From Puccinia triticina (taxonomy: Eukaryota > Basidiomycota > Pucciniomycetes > Pucciniales > Pucciniaceae): DNA of 64,000 nucleotides. The stretch spans positions 93,501-157,500 of the forward strand of contig NC_070560.1 in NCBI RefSeq assembly GCF_026914185.1, given 5' to 3'. Positions 10,979-21,702 of this stretch are shown here, in pieces. Under the pieces are notes generated by a model. That model was not told the DNA's origin. It worked only from the letters and a program-made list of their open reading frames with translations, and did not search any database. Made by a program: the position numbers and the translations under genes. Each line of letters starts with the position of its first letter. Positions within the stretch are counted from its first letter, which is position 1.

Positions 10979-13900
10979 TCATCTTAAATGAATACTGTCG
11001 GCAAAAGCTGCATTTAGGTCTTCCTCCTCAAGAGCTCGCTCAAATTCTTCCTCGTCACCAATTACATTCTCCGTACCATCATCTTCATCTGCTTGTTCTT
11101 CCTGGTTATTCGTGGTTGCTGCGTTTGCACTGGCATCAAGAAAGTAACGCATGGTCACTTGATCCATTTGGCGCCAAGATTCACCCAACGTGTTATCAAA
11201 ATCACCCTTGATCATCGACAGACAGCCACTTTGTTCGAGGAAAGCTATTCGGGTGACTTGGTTGCTCCAGTCGTCCATGAGCTGATCATCGTTCTCGTAT
11301 GGACCTGTCTGTTGTATAATCTTGGTCATATCTTTCTCCCAAACCAACTGAAGGGATGTGATTTCGAGAAATGCAGTGTATAGTATTCCTTTGATAAAAG
11401 ATAGCTGGTCTTTGTTGACAAGAGAATTCAGTATTGGATCGGCAAGTATAGGCTCGATCCTCTCGGTCGCCCAATCTGTATCGTGCTGGAGCCCGACAAT
11501 GAGAGGAAGGATTCTGTTGTGCTCGTTTATAGCCCATCGGACCGATCTTCGTACCTCTCTACCGATTCGGCGGACTTCTTCCTCCGCTCTAGTGAGCCTA
11601 GCTATGTCTCTCATTCCAGCTTGAGTGCTGGAATCAATTGCCCATGGCTTGTTGTGATTTGTTAGAATCCCATCGTTCCAAAAAGGATCATCAGGCAGCA
11701 TTTGTAAAAGGGAATCGTAATCGGGTGCACTGGGTGTGGGTCGATGGGGGAATGCCCTGGTGTAAGAGATGCGGGCCCGGTTATACTTGTCTAGAACGGC
11801 TTTTAGGGCAACCGCTCGTTTCCGTAGTGATTTGACCAGGCGCTCTTTGCCTCGGGTACCTTTGATTTGGTCACTTTATCAGCTCATGGAAGAAAGGCAG
11901 GACCAGAGAGACCGTGATCACCTCACCTAACTTTGAAGCACGCCCCATGCGCACCCGATCAAGCGGCCTTTTTTCTTCGAGAAGGGCCAAGTGCTTCCGT
12001 CGGAGTTCGGTCTTAGCGTACAACATCTTTAAAAATGCTTTTTGGTGCTCTTCAGAAATCCCTTCCAAGATTTCCGATGAGCCAAGCTTTTCCCGCTGCT
12101 CCTGGATCTGATCCATCATGTTGCGGATTGAACGAAGTCGCGAGATAGCATCTTCGGGCGATTGGGGAATATCTGACCTATTTGAGTGCATCAGTACAAG
12201 ATAGATGGGTATGAACATGGTCTTATCTTTACCAGGCTGTCCTGAGCTCATCCTCTAAGGAGAGCAGTTTTCCAAGCTCTATAGCTTGGTCCGTCTCGTC
12301 ATCTTTGTGATTTCAATAGTGGTCCCGCTCCTTGGTCCACTGCTCCTCAAGAAATATTTGTGTGTAGTTTTCTCCAGTGTACTGATTGGGAGACTGGTAC
12401 AGGTGATTGAGACGAGATTCACAGTCTAGAATACATTCAAGCGCCTGCTCAAGATGACGGAAAGACCAGCTCACTGGTTTGAAGAAAATTTCAACGAAAC
12501 ATGAAAAACACATGTAGGTAGTGTAACAATTGGCTGTCTCACTGGAATTTATCTTGAGCTTGCCTCCATAGTATTTGCAAAGGAGGGAGATTGATTGCAG
12601 TCTGTGAATTCGGGTGGCACTGCGAAGGGGCCCTACCAGATTGGACAACTGCGACCAGAGACGTTCCATGCCCTCGCCATCTGAGAGCCCCCAGCCGAGG
12701 TTGTAGCGAGGGTTGTATTCGAGTTGGCACGACCACTGGTGGACATAAGCATGAAAAACTGATGTTCCAAACTTCACCCGCCGAATGTTGCTGCCTAAGA
12801 GGTTGCGCTGAGAAATAAAAAGTAAGCAAAAAGGAAGAATGCAGTAATGTTGGTTGGAGGCACGACTAACCTTGCGAACATGGGCATCCAAATGACATCC
12901 AATGTCATAAAGGACCCCAAAGCTCTTTTGCGGAAATGCTTTGACCAGGTTGTCGATAATGCTCACCGGATAGTAAAGCCTATCATATTTACATGGTAGA
13001 TAGTTAGTACTAGCTAAAAATATACAACATAAGAATGATACTACTCACTTTTCACCACTTTGCTCAATATTGTTGAGCTTTAGGGGAATATCGTGCCGAC
13101 AGCAGCTGCCAAATAGCCCAGTATCGTCACACTTATCCCAAGAGCACGCATTGCGAACATCATTGGCTGCTTTGTGAGCATCTGAACAAGATGTCTAGAT
13201 GATTGGGAATTTGCATTCAGTAGCTTCTGAAAATCCAGGAGGTGACAAGAACATACCTCCAATCCTTGTGCATTGTTGGCAGTTGTTTCTTCATTCTGTT
13301 GGTGACCATCAATCTGAGAGGGGGGGATGAAATTGGAAGGATAATCAGCCTCCATGGGCACATCCTTACTCGCATACCTATGATGCCGGTGCTGGAAGTT
13401 CCCGTCCATCGCTATGATGGCGTAGACCTCATCATTCGAGCCTTTCTCGTCAGCAGCCTCTGGTCCAAAGCATGATGGACACGTTGCTGCCCATCTGTCC
13501 TGGGTTGTAAGACCTAACGTCTTGCCGAGTATTTCGGTTCGAAGGATCTGAATTCGGTTATAAATGTCAAGGGCTTGTGAAAAAGGGAGTCGTAGTTGGC
13601 GAGAGGTCCCCCGGCGGCCACGAGCTTTCAATTTCTGCTGAGAGCGCTTGTCTTGATGGAACGATAATCCAACAATGAACGAAGTGTACGGCAGACTAGA
13701 TTCATACCAGAGGCTTTGGTAGAGCTGGAGCGTTGGGATCGCAAAAGCTGTACGGGGTGTTGTAGGCGAGGCTGCAATGTAACCGTAGTGGAGCAGGCGT
13801 ATCGGGTCTGGGATGCATTTGCAAAAGGTAAAGCTTTGACCCGACAATTGGTCTAAGTACGAGTTAAATTTTGTCAACAAACTGTCATATCTCTAGCTAC

Positions 13901-14410
13901 CAGGGATTGAATATTATTTCCTTATAATAACTGACCATGCGTGTGAATCAAATCAAGCTCTCGGGTAGTTACCAGCTGTGGGGCGCATGTACATTCGGTT
14001 AGGGGGAGGAGGTACATTTGAGAGGTGGTCCAGTTTCGGGTGTGATGTTGACATGTGAAATACGCCGCGGTCATGGAGTTCTCGAGCTGCTTCCATGCTG
14101 TCACTAACTGATCGCGACGCCGAGCATAATCAGAAACATAACTAGAAGGTTGAGCGGGGCGCATGGTTTGGTCGGCATGATTTTCTTGTTCCCCAGCTTC
14201 GTAGATATTGAGATTTTCATCAGCCCATTCGTCTTGGGGAGCAGGAGCTGCTATGCTTGTTGGCGGGGGTGGCGGGGCTTGGTTTCTTCTATTAGAGATG
14301 CGCTTTACCATACGAATCGAGCTCGCAAGAGTACCTGGAGAGGCTGACCGTCGCTGTCGGGTACCAGGTCCTCGAGCAATAACGAAGCCAGCACGCCGCC
14401 TACTGACCAT
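10979..14410 (-). CDS. KDZ transposase with CxC1-like cysteine cluster; one in-frame TGA
   Basis: Eight exons on the minus strand join in phase: 14410-13932, 13881-13257, 13194-13049, 12979-12871, 12807-12543, 12473-12233, 12177-11927 and 11859-10979 (998 codons). Residues of about 130-190 show a cysteine cluster (CTC ... FCKC, then PDPIRLLHYGYIAASP and PRTAFAIP), as in the CxC1 domain of KDZ transposases. The RNase-H-like core has all three acidic motifs: MDGNFQH (D about 319), LYDIGCHLDAH (D about 442) and SDGEGMERLW (E about 498-501). CDDTGLFG and CCRHDIPL are also typical. Codon 595 (12315-12313) is TGA, but the frame stays open for about 400 codons after it, so this copy is probably inactivated by one nonsense change. 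Translation to that stop would keep the catalytic triad and lose the C-terminal helical region. The exon 1/2 junction is the least certain. Confidence 0.9.
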
Positions 14411-14848
14411 GATTCCAAGGCAATCGTGTTCTGGATTCTAATTCAAATGATGACGCAAACCAAAAAGAACTCAGTTTCTTAATATTCAACTGGAGACTGG
14501 AAATTTGCAGAGAACTCAACATATGTGTTCAGTCGTTACCAGGGATGGTCATGAATGATGGAGGAAAGTCCGTTTGATTGATTTGAGCGAGGTCGGTTTT
14601 GTATAACGTTGAGTGTATAGGCCGGCCGGCAAGCATGAGATCCCCGGCGCGAGACGGGGGTTTGCACCGAGAAGGCTCACAACGGGAGAGGCACCTTTGC
14701 CGACGGCCGGCTGCAAGCATGCATGGACTTGAGATTTTACTGAAATATATGATTACATATTTCTGTAAGTAGCCTTGTGTAAATATTTACATACACACAG
14801 TCTTGCGGTCGACTCCTATGGAAGGTAGTGCGACTTGGCCATCGCACA
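14411..14848 (-). promoter_or_regulatory. Transposase upstream region
   Basis: This is the non-coding stretch between the transposase start and the right TIR, in the place expected for its promoter. A short GC-rich inverted word, gccggccggc, lies near 14620. No clear TATA box was identified. Confidence 0.35.
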
Positions 14849-14966
14849 GGGGTGAGGTAGCGCGCGTCTGAGTGAGGTTGCGTGAAGCCGCATTTCAGCT
14901 ACTCAGTAGCCTCTGTATTTTTCTGAGCCTGGCTACTGAGTAGTTGAAATCGTGTTGTCTCGGGTG
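14849..14966 (-). repeat. KDZ right terminal inverted repeat
   Basis: This is the inverted partner of 4020-4137, ending CGTGTTGTCTCGGGTG. The 8-bp duplication cctctaac follows at 14967-14974. Confidence 0.96.
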
Positions 14967-15079
14967 CCTCTAACTCCTGGCTCGTGCGGAGCCGGAGCCG
15001 GAGCCGGAAAAACCTAACACGCGTACAGCGCGCCCCTAGTATGGGCGCCTGTCGCGTAGCCAATTGTAGCACGGCTACA
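14967..15079 (-). repeat. Gypsy 3' LTR, proximal part
   Basis: It matches 20641-20753 of the intact LTR, ending gcacggctaca. Together with 3703-4019 it makes the whole 3' LTR once the KDZ element and one target copy are removed. Confidence 0.93.
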
Positions 15080-18000
15080 ACCGCCCCCCCCTAGACAGGG
15101 GCTGCCCCAGCACCTTCCGGGAGCAGCTGGCCGTCAAAACGGACGCGTATCTTCCGCGCCGGCTGAGCCGGGGTAGCCGGAGAATCAGTAACCGACGGGG
15201 CCGGAGGCCTTCCGGCGCCTTAACCTTTTTAGCCTTTACCGGCTTAGATAACTTTGCCACCGAAGTGGTCTTCTTAAGCAGGGCCTTGGCCACGCGGGCC
15301 TCAGCCTGCCGCTCCCGCTGAGCAATTGCGGGGGGCGTCGCCCACATCCCATTGACCACCAAAGATCGTAGGGACACCGGCTTCAAGCTATTTCCGTTCA
15401 CGGGCCTCGAGTATTCGTCGCCATTTTGGTCGTTAAGAATAAAAGCATTATTCGGCAAAATTGCCTTGATCTCGAAGGGGCCGAACCAACGTGGGCTGCC
15501 CTTCGTGTGCTCCTCGTTGCGAAGTTTAACAGATTGGCCCACAACAAGGGCGTCTACATCGCGAGCAAACCTAGTTTTATTATCGAAAGCGGCTTTATTG
15601 GCCTCGGCGCGAATGGCAGTATTACCTGCTGCCGCCAACCTGAGCTTATTAAGCTCCTCAATCCTGGCAGCTAATTCATGCTCGCCAGGACAGGCCTCAT
15701 CTGCGGCGACCATGCGTCGCTTATCACCCAACAGCCGTGGTTTTACACCATAAACAAGCTCGAAGGGCGAGAACTTACTACTATCACTTGCGTGAATCCT
15801 AGTAGAGAATAGAGCAGCGGGGAGAAAATCCTCCCACCGTTTGGGGTCCCCAGTTGTATTCAGGCGGAAAAGAGCCTTCTCCAGGATACCATTAAACCGT
15901 TCACATTTCCCGTTGGTACGGGGGTGATAACCAGAAGTATTAAGCTTCTTAACTCCTGCCTTGCCCAAAAAGCTGGCAAACCCGGCAGACAAAAAGTTAG
16001 ACCCGCGGTCCGTGAGGAATTCGCGAGGTAACCCAAAAGGGGTGATCACATGATCAAACACGGCTTCTGCGATAGCATCTGCCGTAGCGTTTTTTAGAGG
16101 GATGGCTATTGGCCAGGATGTACAATGGTCGACAATAGTCAAGATCCAATTGTATCCCGCCTTATAACTCTCCGGCATCTTAATGAAGTCGGAGGACCAC
16201 CGCTCAAACGGCATCACCGCAGGCAAAGGGACCTGAAGTCCTGTTTCCTGCGACGCGTGCGCACGCTCATGCACTTGGCACGGCGCACAAGTGGCAATAT
16301 AACTTTTAACATCCTCGTACCGTTTGGGCCATCAACCTCGGCCACGCAGCACCTGTAGTGTGCAGTCACGGCCACGGTGACCTAAATCATCATGAACCGC
16401 TCGAAGTAGATCGAACCGGTGTGCTAGCGGGATAAACGGTGAGCGTTCGAGCAGTCCGGGACGCCCCAGATAGATCAGGGTCTCGTCGTCCGAGTCATAT
16501 TCAAAGGACTTCAAATTCTGCTTCGCTCTCATTACGAGCCCCTCGGGGACCCAAGCTGGAATCTCCCTTTTATCAATCAAGTAAGGGATTATCAAAGGCC
16601 AATCGGTCTCATCAAGGACGTCGCCAATATCATCCACAAGTGATAAATCACTCCGTCGGGACAGCGCGTCAGGAACAATGTTGTCAGCGCCTTTCTTATA
16701 ACAGATTTCAATGTCCATTTCGGCGAACTCCTCCAGCCAGCGGCAGAGCCGCTTGGACGGGAGCTTCTGGCATTTCAAATAAACCAGGGACGCATGATCT
16801 GTATACACGATAGTTGTGACAACAGCGCCATCTAAATAAACATGCCATTTCCGCCAAGCGTGGATAATGGCCAACAACTCCCGCTCTTGTGCCGGGTAGT
16901 TAATCTGGGCTTTGTTGAGCTTGCAGCTCTCGAAAGCAACCGGGTGCAGACGCTCATCGTCGCCATATTGCAACAGTACCGCGCCGACAGCAAAGTCTGA
17001 CGCGTCAGTCTCCATAATGAAGGCCTTAGCTGTATCCGGGGTAAGGAGGATTGGTGTAGACACCAGAGCCTCTTTAAGAAAAACAAACGCCGCGTCATGG
17101 ACGGGCAACCACAAGATCTTTTCGCGTTTCTTTACGCCTCCAGCTGTCAGGCCATGAAGAGGGGTAGCAATTTTCGCGAAGTTTTTAACATAACGGCGGT
17201 AAAACCCGCACAATCCTAAGAAAGCCCGGACGTCATAGACAGTCGTGGGGCGCGGCCAAGATTGAATACATTCAATCTTTTCTTTCATCGGACGGATCGT
17301 GTTAAATCCAACAACGTGGCCTACATACTGCATTTCACGCAAGCCAAAGGAGCATTTAGCTCCAGAACACTTCAACTCTTCGTCTCGAAGGACTTGGAGA
17401 ACCGTGCGCACATGCTCGAGGTGCTCGACCTCGGACCTAGAGTACACCAGGATGTCATCCAAGTATACTTGGACGAACACATCGATGAATTCCCTCAAGA
17501 TGTGGGTCATCATACGCTGGAAAGTACTGGGCGCATTAACCAAACCAAAGGGCATTACGAGCCACTCGAAGTGACCGTATTTAGTCCCGAACGCAGTTTT
17601 GGGTACATCATCAGGGGCTATCCTCATCTGATGGAATCCTTGCTGCAAATCAATCTTGGAAAAGAACCTCGCGCCGCGAAGCGCATCAAAACACTCTTGA
17701 ATTACCGGCAGCGGGTGCCTGTCTTTCTTCGTGACAGCATTCACCTGCCGGTAATCAACACACAGCCTTACCTTCCTGGAGGAAGGATTTTTAACAAATA
17801 CAATCGGTGAAGACCACGCCGACGTAGATGGCCGGATAAATCCGGCATCTTGAAGGCCATTAAGTCTCTCTTTCAGAGTACCCAGCAGAGCTGGCGACAG
17901 TTGTCGGACCGGCTGATAAATAGGCGCGGCCGTACCAGTATCAACAAGATGCTCGATCACGCGTTTGCGTGTCGAGGCTTTAACAATGGGGGAAAAAAGG

Positions 18001-18890
18001 TCCGAGAACTCGGCTATTAGCGCACGAAGCTCTTCACCTAACTTCTCTTTCCCAAACACAGTGGGTAGGTCGGCCGAGCGTTCTTCGCGCGGGCCTTCCA
18101 CGCCCTCCGATTCCGTGAGCGCAAGCAGCTTTTCTGCTGCACCTTCCCAGATGCCACGGCGCCTAAAAAATTTGGGTAACAAAACTTCATCCTCGTCCGT
18201 CAGCGGCGCGAGGACTGTCTCCTGAATCAAGGAGATAGCGGGCAAGGAAGGCTGAAAAACGACAACATTACCGCCTGGCCCCTTAAGACGCCACGAGTTG
18301 TGCTCCCAATCCGTCGACGAAACGTGCGTTGCGATCCAATCACGACCAAGTATCACGTCGTAACTAGCTAACGGCGCGATCCTGCAAACACAAACGAAGT
18401 CCACCTCAGAAAAGGAGAAATGGACGTTAGCAAGCCGGTTATCTTTAATTTTATCACCAAAAGCGCCGGCGACGCAGAATGAAGATGGTGAATGAAAGAT
18501 GGGAAGAGAATGAGAAGATACAAATGAAGAAGACACGTAGGACGATCCTGCGCCCGTGTCGAGAAGAACTCTGGCCAAGCGTCCTTCAACCTCGTGTAGG
18601 AAATCTACACGAATCGTGTTCGACTCAGCAGCCGCGGATGCGGCAGCCAGCGGAACAGAACTTAAACTATCATATACGACATCAGCGGCGTCCTCAGACG
18701 GCTCTACTGAGGCGGCTGTCCCCACGCCTGGGGCATCAGCTGAACTCAACGATGCATCAAACTCAGGGGCGGGTCTTCCACCCTGAGGCTCAATAGGAAC
18801 TGTGACAGCAGATTGATTTCGAGATATAGGAGAAGGGGGGGAGGCGGTCACAGTAACTACAACGGATGTCGACGGGAGAGACGGTTCCAC
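15075..18890 (-). pseudogene. pol: Gypsy pol polyprotein (protease, RT, RNase H, integrase) with one in-frame TGA
   Basis: The frame is open from 18890 to 16335 and from 16331 to 15075, in the same phase, broken only by TGA at 16334-16332. The retropepsin motif LLDTGAGSSY is near residue 110. Reverse transcriptase runs about 325-500 (CVDYRQVNAVTKKDRHPLP, MPFGLVNAPSTFQ, YLDDIL at 476-481). RNase H follows (ETDASDFAVGAVLLQ, YTDHASL). The integrase HHCC zinc region is split by the stop: the two His (AHRFD, DLGHRG) precede it and the Cys pair (CAPC) follows it. The integrase core has SSDFIK, LTDRGSNF and NGKCERFNG, so its DDE triad is intact. A GPF/Y-like RWFGPFEI lies beyond. No chromodomain was seen. 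The frame is -1 relative to gag. Confidence 0.92.
15080..15091 (-). promoter_or_regulatory. Gypsy polypurine tract
   Basis: On the minus strand a run of G (GGGGGGGCGGT) immediately precedes the TGTAG start of the 3' LTR, where plus-strand priming takes place in LTR retroelements. Confidence 0.6.
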
Positions 18891-18895
18891 GTCGA

Positions 18896-18910
18896 CTAAG
18901 CTTTTTTCTT
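18896..18910 (-). promoter_or_regulatory. Possible -1 ribosomal frameshift site between gag and pol
   Basis: The last gag codons are AAG AAA AAA GCT TAG. The pol frame is -1 and is open across the gag stop (AGC TTA GTC GAC). The A6 run lets the ribosome slip back one base. The heptamer is G AAA AAA rather than a perfect X XXY YYZ, so this is a likely but not ideal site. Confidence 0.5.
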
Positions 18911-20026
18911 CCCCTTGTCAGTAGGGGGGTGGGCGGCCTCGTACGCCGCTTGGCGCTCCGTCTTGGGCTCTTTGCAGTCCGCAAGAAGGTGATCCTTCGA
19001 CCGACAGTTGTAGCAATACAACTTTTTTTTGCCAGCCTTGTCGCCGCCACCTTCGGTTCGACGCTTGCCGGAACCGGAACCAGAACTTGCCGTCGAAGTC
19101 GAAGCTAAAGCGGCGTCGCCACGGTACGCACTATCGTACTCCATGGCCGTAACAACAACTTGATCCAAGTCCAACGGGGTACGTTGGACCTGGCAGCGGG
19201 TGATCTCTTCGAAAACCCGTTTCGCGAGCCCCTTTGTCAGACAATTGACGAAGGAAGTGATCGCATCGAAAGGATACCCGTGCGATTTAGCGCGGGACAT
19301 CCAAGCACGATACCTAGCGTAGAACGCTTGGAGGGTCTCGTTGGGGCCCTGCTTCAACGCGCCGAGCTCCCTAGCTAGTGCCGCCGGACTGGTACCTAGC
19401 GGGCTTAAACGAACCAACCAGTGCTTGAATTCGTCCCAATTCTTGGGGCGAGTTCCGGCGAGGGCGGTGTCGCAGTAGTCATCTGAGGCCTTACCACCCA
19501 AACGGAGGCCGCCAACCTTGTGCCATATGGCGGGGTGGGCGCTGCGATCATTTAGGTGTACCGCCAACCTGCTAAGCCAGGTTACGGCATCATCGCCCGG
19601 TTGCCCCTTGAACTTCGGGTGCTCTTCGGGCCAGTACTTGAGGACTTTCAACGGGTCCTCCTCGTACACGGTCTTCAACGGCTCCGCGTCGACGGGCGGG
19701 GCTGGACCAAAACGATTGGAATCCGTCGGTTCCTTCTTCACGGGTCCGTCGAGATTCATCTGCCCAACAATATGGGTCAACATCTTAACAACGTCACTAC
19801 TATTCGTCGTAGTGTGACTTACAGCATCATTATCGTATCCGATGAGATCCTCCTGGCATTGAGGGAGGTCTCTGTGGTTATCGTACCACAGACGCTCGGC
19901 TGGGTTCATCGCCTCGACCTCGCGTTTCGAGTATCGGACGCCATCCTGCGGGGGTTGAGGGACAACCTCGCCGCCAACGGTAGGAAGAGGTTGCTTCCCA
20001 CTTGGGGGACTATGACCAACGGGCAT
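18896..20026 (-). CDS. gag: Gypsy Gag with CCHC zinc knuckle
   Basis: The 376-aa Gag is the capsid/nucleocapsid precursor of the retroelement. The middle part has a Ty3-type gag core (PKFKGQPGDDAVTWL ... FYARYRAWMSRAKSHGYP). A single zinc knuckle CYNCRSKDHLLADC (C-x2-C-x4-H-x4-C) sits near residues 337-350, followed by a Lys-rich tail. It ends in TAG at 18898-18896 just downstream of an A6 run, and pol continues in the -1 frame. The start lies about 310 bp inside the 5' LTR. Confidence 0.9.
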   Translation of the reverse strand: MPVGHSPPSGKQPLPTVGGEVVPQPPQDGVRYSKREVEAMNPAERLWYDNHRDLPQCQEDLIGYDNDAVSHTTTNSSDVVKMLTHIVGQMNLDGPVKKEPTDSNRFGPAPPVDAEPLKTVYEEDPLKVLKYWPEEHPKFKGQPGDDAVTWLSRLAVHLNDRSAHPAIWHKVGGLRLGGKASDDYCDTALAGTRPKNWDEFKHWLVRLSPLGTSPAALARELGALKQGPNETLQAFYARYRAWMSRAKSHGYPFDAITSFVNCLTKGLAKRVFEEITRCQVQRTPLDLDQVVVTAMEYDSAYRGDAALASTSTASSGSGSGKRRTEGGGDKAGKKKLYCYNCRSKDHLLADCKEPKTERQAAYEAAHPPTDKGKKKA

Positions 20027-20339
20027 CTAATCACGGACAGAAACAAAAAACAAAAGGATAATTTCGACACGTCAGTGACTGTGAAGAAAAAACACCAGAC
20101 GAATGCGCGCGCAGCACGCCAAGCAGGACCCTGCCCCAGAGGACCAGTCGACAAGAGACTGGGGACTCCAACTGAGGCAACCGTGACCCAGACCAAACCA
20201 AAGAGATGTCTAATCTTACGTTTTTTATTTGCCGAAGCGCGAAGAAAAAGACTACGATTTTAAAGGGTTGTTTGATTGGTATTATAGGGAAAGCGGTGCC
20301 AAAAGTGGAGTCGAAAAAACGTCGGAACGTAAAAAGGAA

Positions 20340-20349
20340 CTCGCTACCA
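20340..20349 (-). promoter_or_regulatory. Gypsy primer binding site
   Basis: Two bases inside the 5' LTR the minus strand reads TGGTAGCGAG. This complements a tRNA 3' end ending CUACCA. The first eight bases fit initiator tRNA-Met of yeast-like sequence. Confidence 0.6.
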
Positions 20350-20351
20350 CT

Positions 20352-20753
20352 TGTAGTCGGGCAGGCTACAAGGCTATGAAAATGGGCCTGCGGCTAAATG
20401 ACAAAGAAGAGGTGTCTGGATTTCCAACGACAGGGGATGGATGCGGGAAACAGACATACAAGAGAGGCCCTTTTATAAGGGCCGACAATGGAAAAGAGAA
20501 CCAAACAACAAGAAGAAAACGATGAATGATAATTCAACGGTACAGACAATATGGGCGTGTACAGGTCACGCCTTGTCTGAGAAAAGAAAGAAGAAACGAA
20601 ACCAACAACCCTTTGCGTGCAGTACGCAGGGGCTTCGGCACCTCTAACTCCTGGCTCGTGCGGAGCCGGAGCCGGAGCCGGAAAAACCTAACACGCGTAC
20701 AGCGCGCCCCTAGTATGGGCGCCTGTCGCGTAGCCAATTGTAGCACGGCTACA
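20352..20753 (-). repeat. Gypsy 5' LTR (402 bp, intact)
   Basis: It runs TGTAGTCGGGC ... GCACGGCTACA on the plus strand and is almost identical to the split 3' LTR. It serves as the empty-site control that defines the KDZ insertion. Confidence 0.93.
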
Positions 20754-21702
20754 GCCCGCAGAGCTTGACGTCTCGGCGTTTACACCTTTCATACCCTCGG
20801 CCTCACCATTGAAGCTCTCTTGTAGCCTCGGACATGGGCCAACTTAACGCAACAAGGCACACGCTCCTTTGGGCTCCAAGTGGCTGGCGAGGAAATTGAT
20901 TCCTTACTTGCTTTTGTCAAATTGTGAAGCTACCTGCCCCAACCATCTGAAGGAAAAGCTGAAACTGCTGTGATAAAAAAGGAATTATCTATGCAAGAAC
21001 AAAATTAGAGGAAATCGATAAAAAACATGAATAATCAAGAGACCTTAAAAGACATTCAAAAGATAATTAGTAAGACAAAGAGACAAAGAATAACAATCAA
21101 GCATGATAGTGGAAAAGACAAATACATCCCATTGATGATGAGATACGTACAGACAGGGGGCGTGAGGTTAAATAGAACAGACAAAACTACATAAAACACA
21201 AAACTACTTGAGAAGGATAAAAACGAAAAACGCCAATAAGTCTGGATTGATGAAGCGTTGCGTCGCGAGATTCATATTTTGTGCAAGCAACAAAAAAATT
21301 ATCCTCGACTATTGCCAAATGTGCAGGATTTATGAAGATGAAATTATTCATAATAACCTCTTTGAGATGAGGAGAAACTGGAGGCAGTAGGAGAAGGTTG
21401 GCCGGATTGACGAGAAAGATTCTTCGACATGTTTGTCGAGAAAGTTGGATTGGCTGATAATAAGGGGGAGGAAGAGACTTTGAATTGACTGCCGCTACTC
21501 AAAGCTAAAGGCGATGCTGGTCGTTTGAATTTACTTTCTTGAGCATAGTTTGAATTAGGCGAATTGGTAAATTTTGAAGACGAAAGTAATGAATTCCTAA
21601 ATGATTGATTGATCGCAAGCCAGGTGTTGTAAAATAGAAATCGTAAGTTTAATTCAACAGACTGTGACCGTGGATTAAAAAAATTGATAGAGAAAAGTGC
21701 TC
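20754..21702. other. Intergenic, no gene seen
   Basis: This is the right flank of the gypsy element and the 3' flank of the kinesin gene. It is AT-rich from about 20980. The short open frames lack support and no RNA gene was seen. Confidence 0.5.

Larger units (their letters stand above)
4020..14966. mobile_element. KDZ (Kyakuja-Dileera-Zisupton) DNA transposon, complete with TIRs and 8-bp TSD
   Basis: The 10,947-bp element has 118-bp terminal inverted repeats (4020-4137 and 14849-14966, one mismatch) starting CACCCGAGACAACACG. It is flanked by the 8-bp duplication cctctaac (4012-4019 and 14967-14974). The uninterrupted target is present in the other gypsy LTR at 20638-20648, which proves the boundaries. 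It carries two convergent genes: a cargo gene on the plus strand (4623-7124) and the transposase on the minus strand (14410-10979). The 3.8 kb between them is repeat-rich and non-coding. An 8-bp TSD is what is known for this transposon group. A TET/JBP dioxygenase gene, carried by some fungal relatives, was looked for and not seen. Confidence 0.95.
3703..20753 (-). mobile_element. Ty3/gypsy LTR retrotransposon, 3' LTR split by a nested KDZ transposon
   Basis: Order on the minus strand: 5' LTR (20352-20753), primer site, gag (20026-18896), pol (18890-15075), G-rich polypurine tract, 3' LTR (15079-14967 continuing at 4019-3703). Removing the KDZ insertion (4020-14966 plus one 8-bp target copy) restores a continuous 3' LTR. 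The LTRs begin and end TG...CA with inverted TGTAG/CTACA ends. A 4-bp flank gccc occurs at 3699-3702 and 20754-20757; if the shared A is counted on the left it reads agccc. The two LTRs differ mainly by a 20-bp insertion near 3753 and a few substitutions, so the insertion is recent. One in-frame TGA in pol makes this copy defective by itself. Confidence 0.93.

Noticed and set aside
13922..13936. Transposase intron 1 donor gtcagt at catg|gtcagt
   Set aside because: Every available acceptor would bring a stop into frame; the gttatt donor five bases on keeps it open.
4020..14966. TET/JBP dioxygenase cargo expected for some fungal KDZ elements
   Set aside because: No HxD...H dioxygenase motif was seen in any frame of the element.
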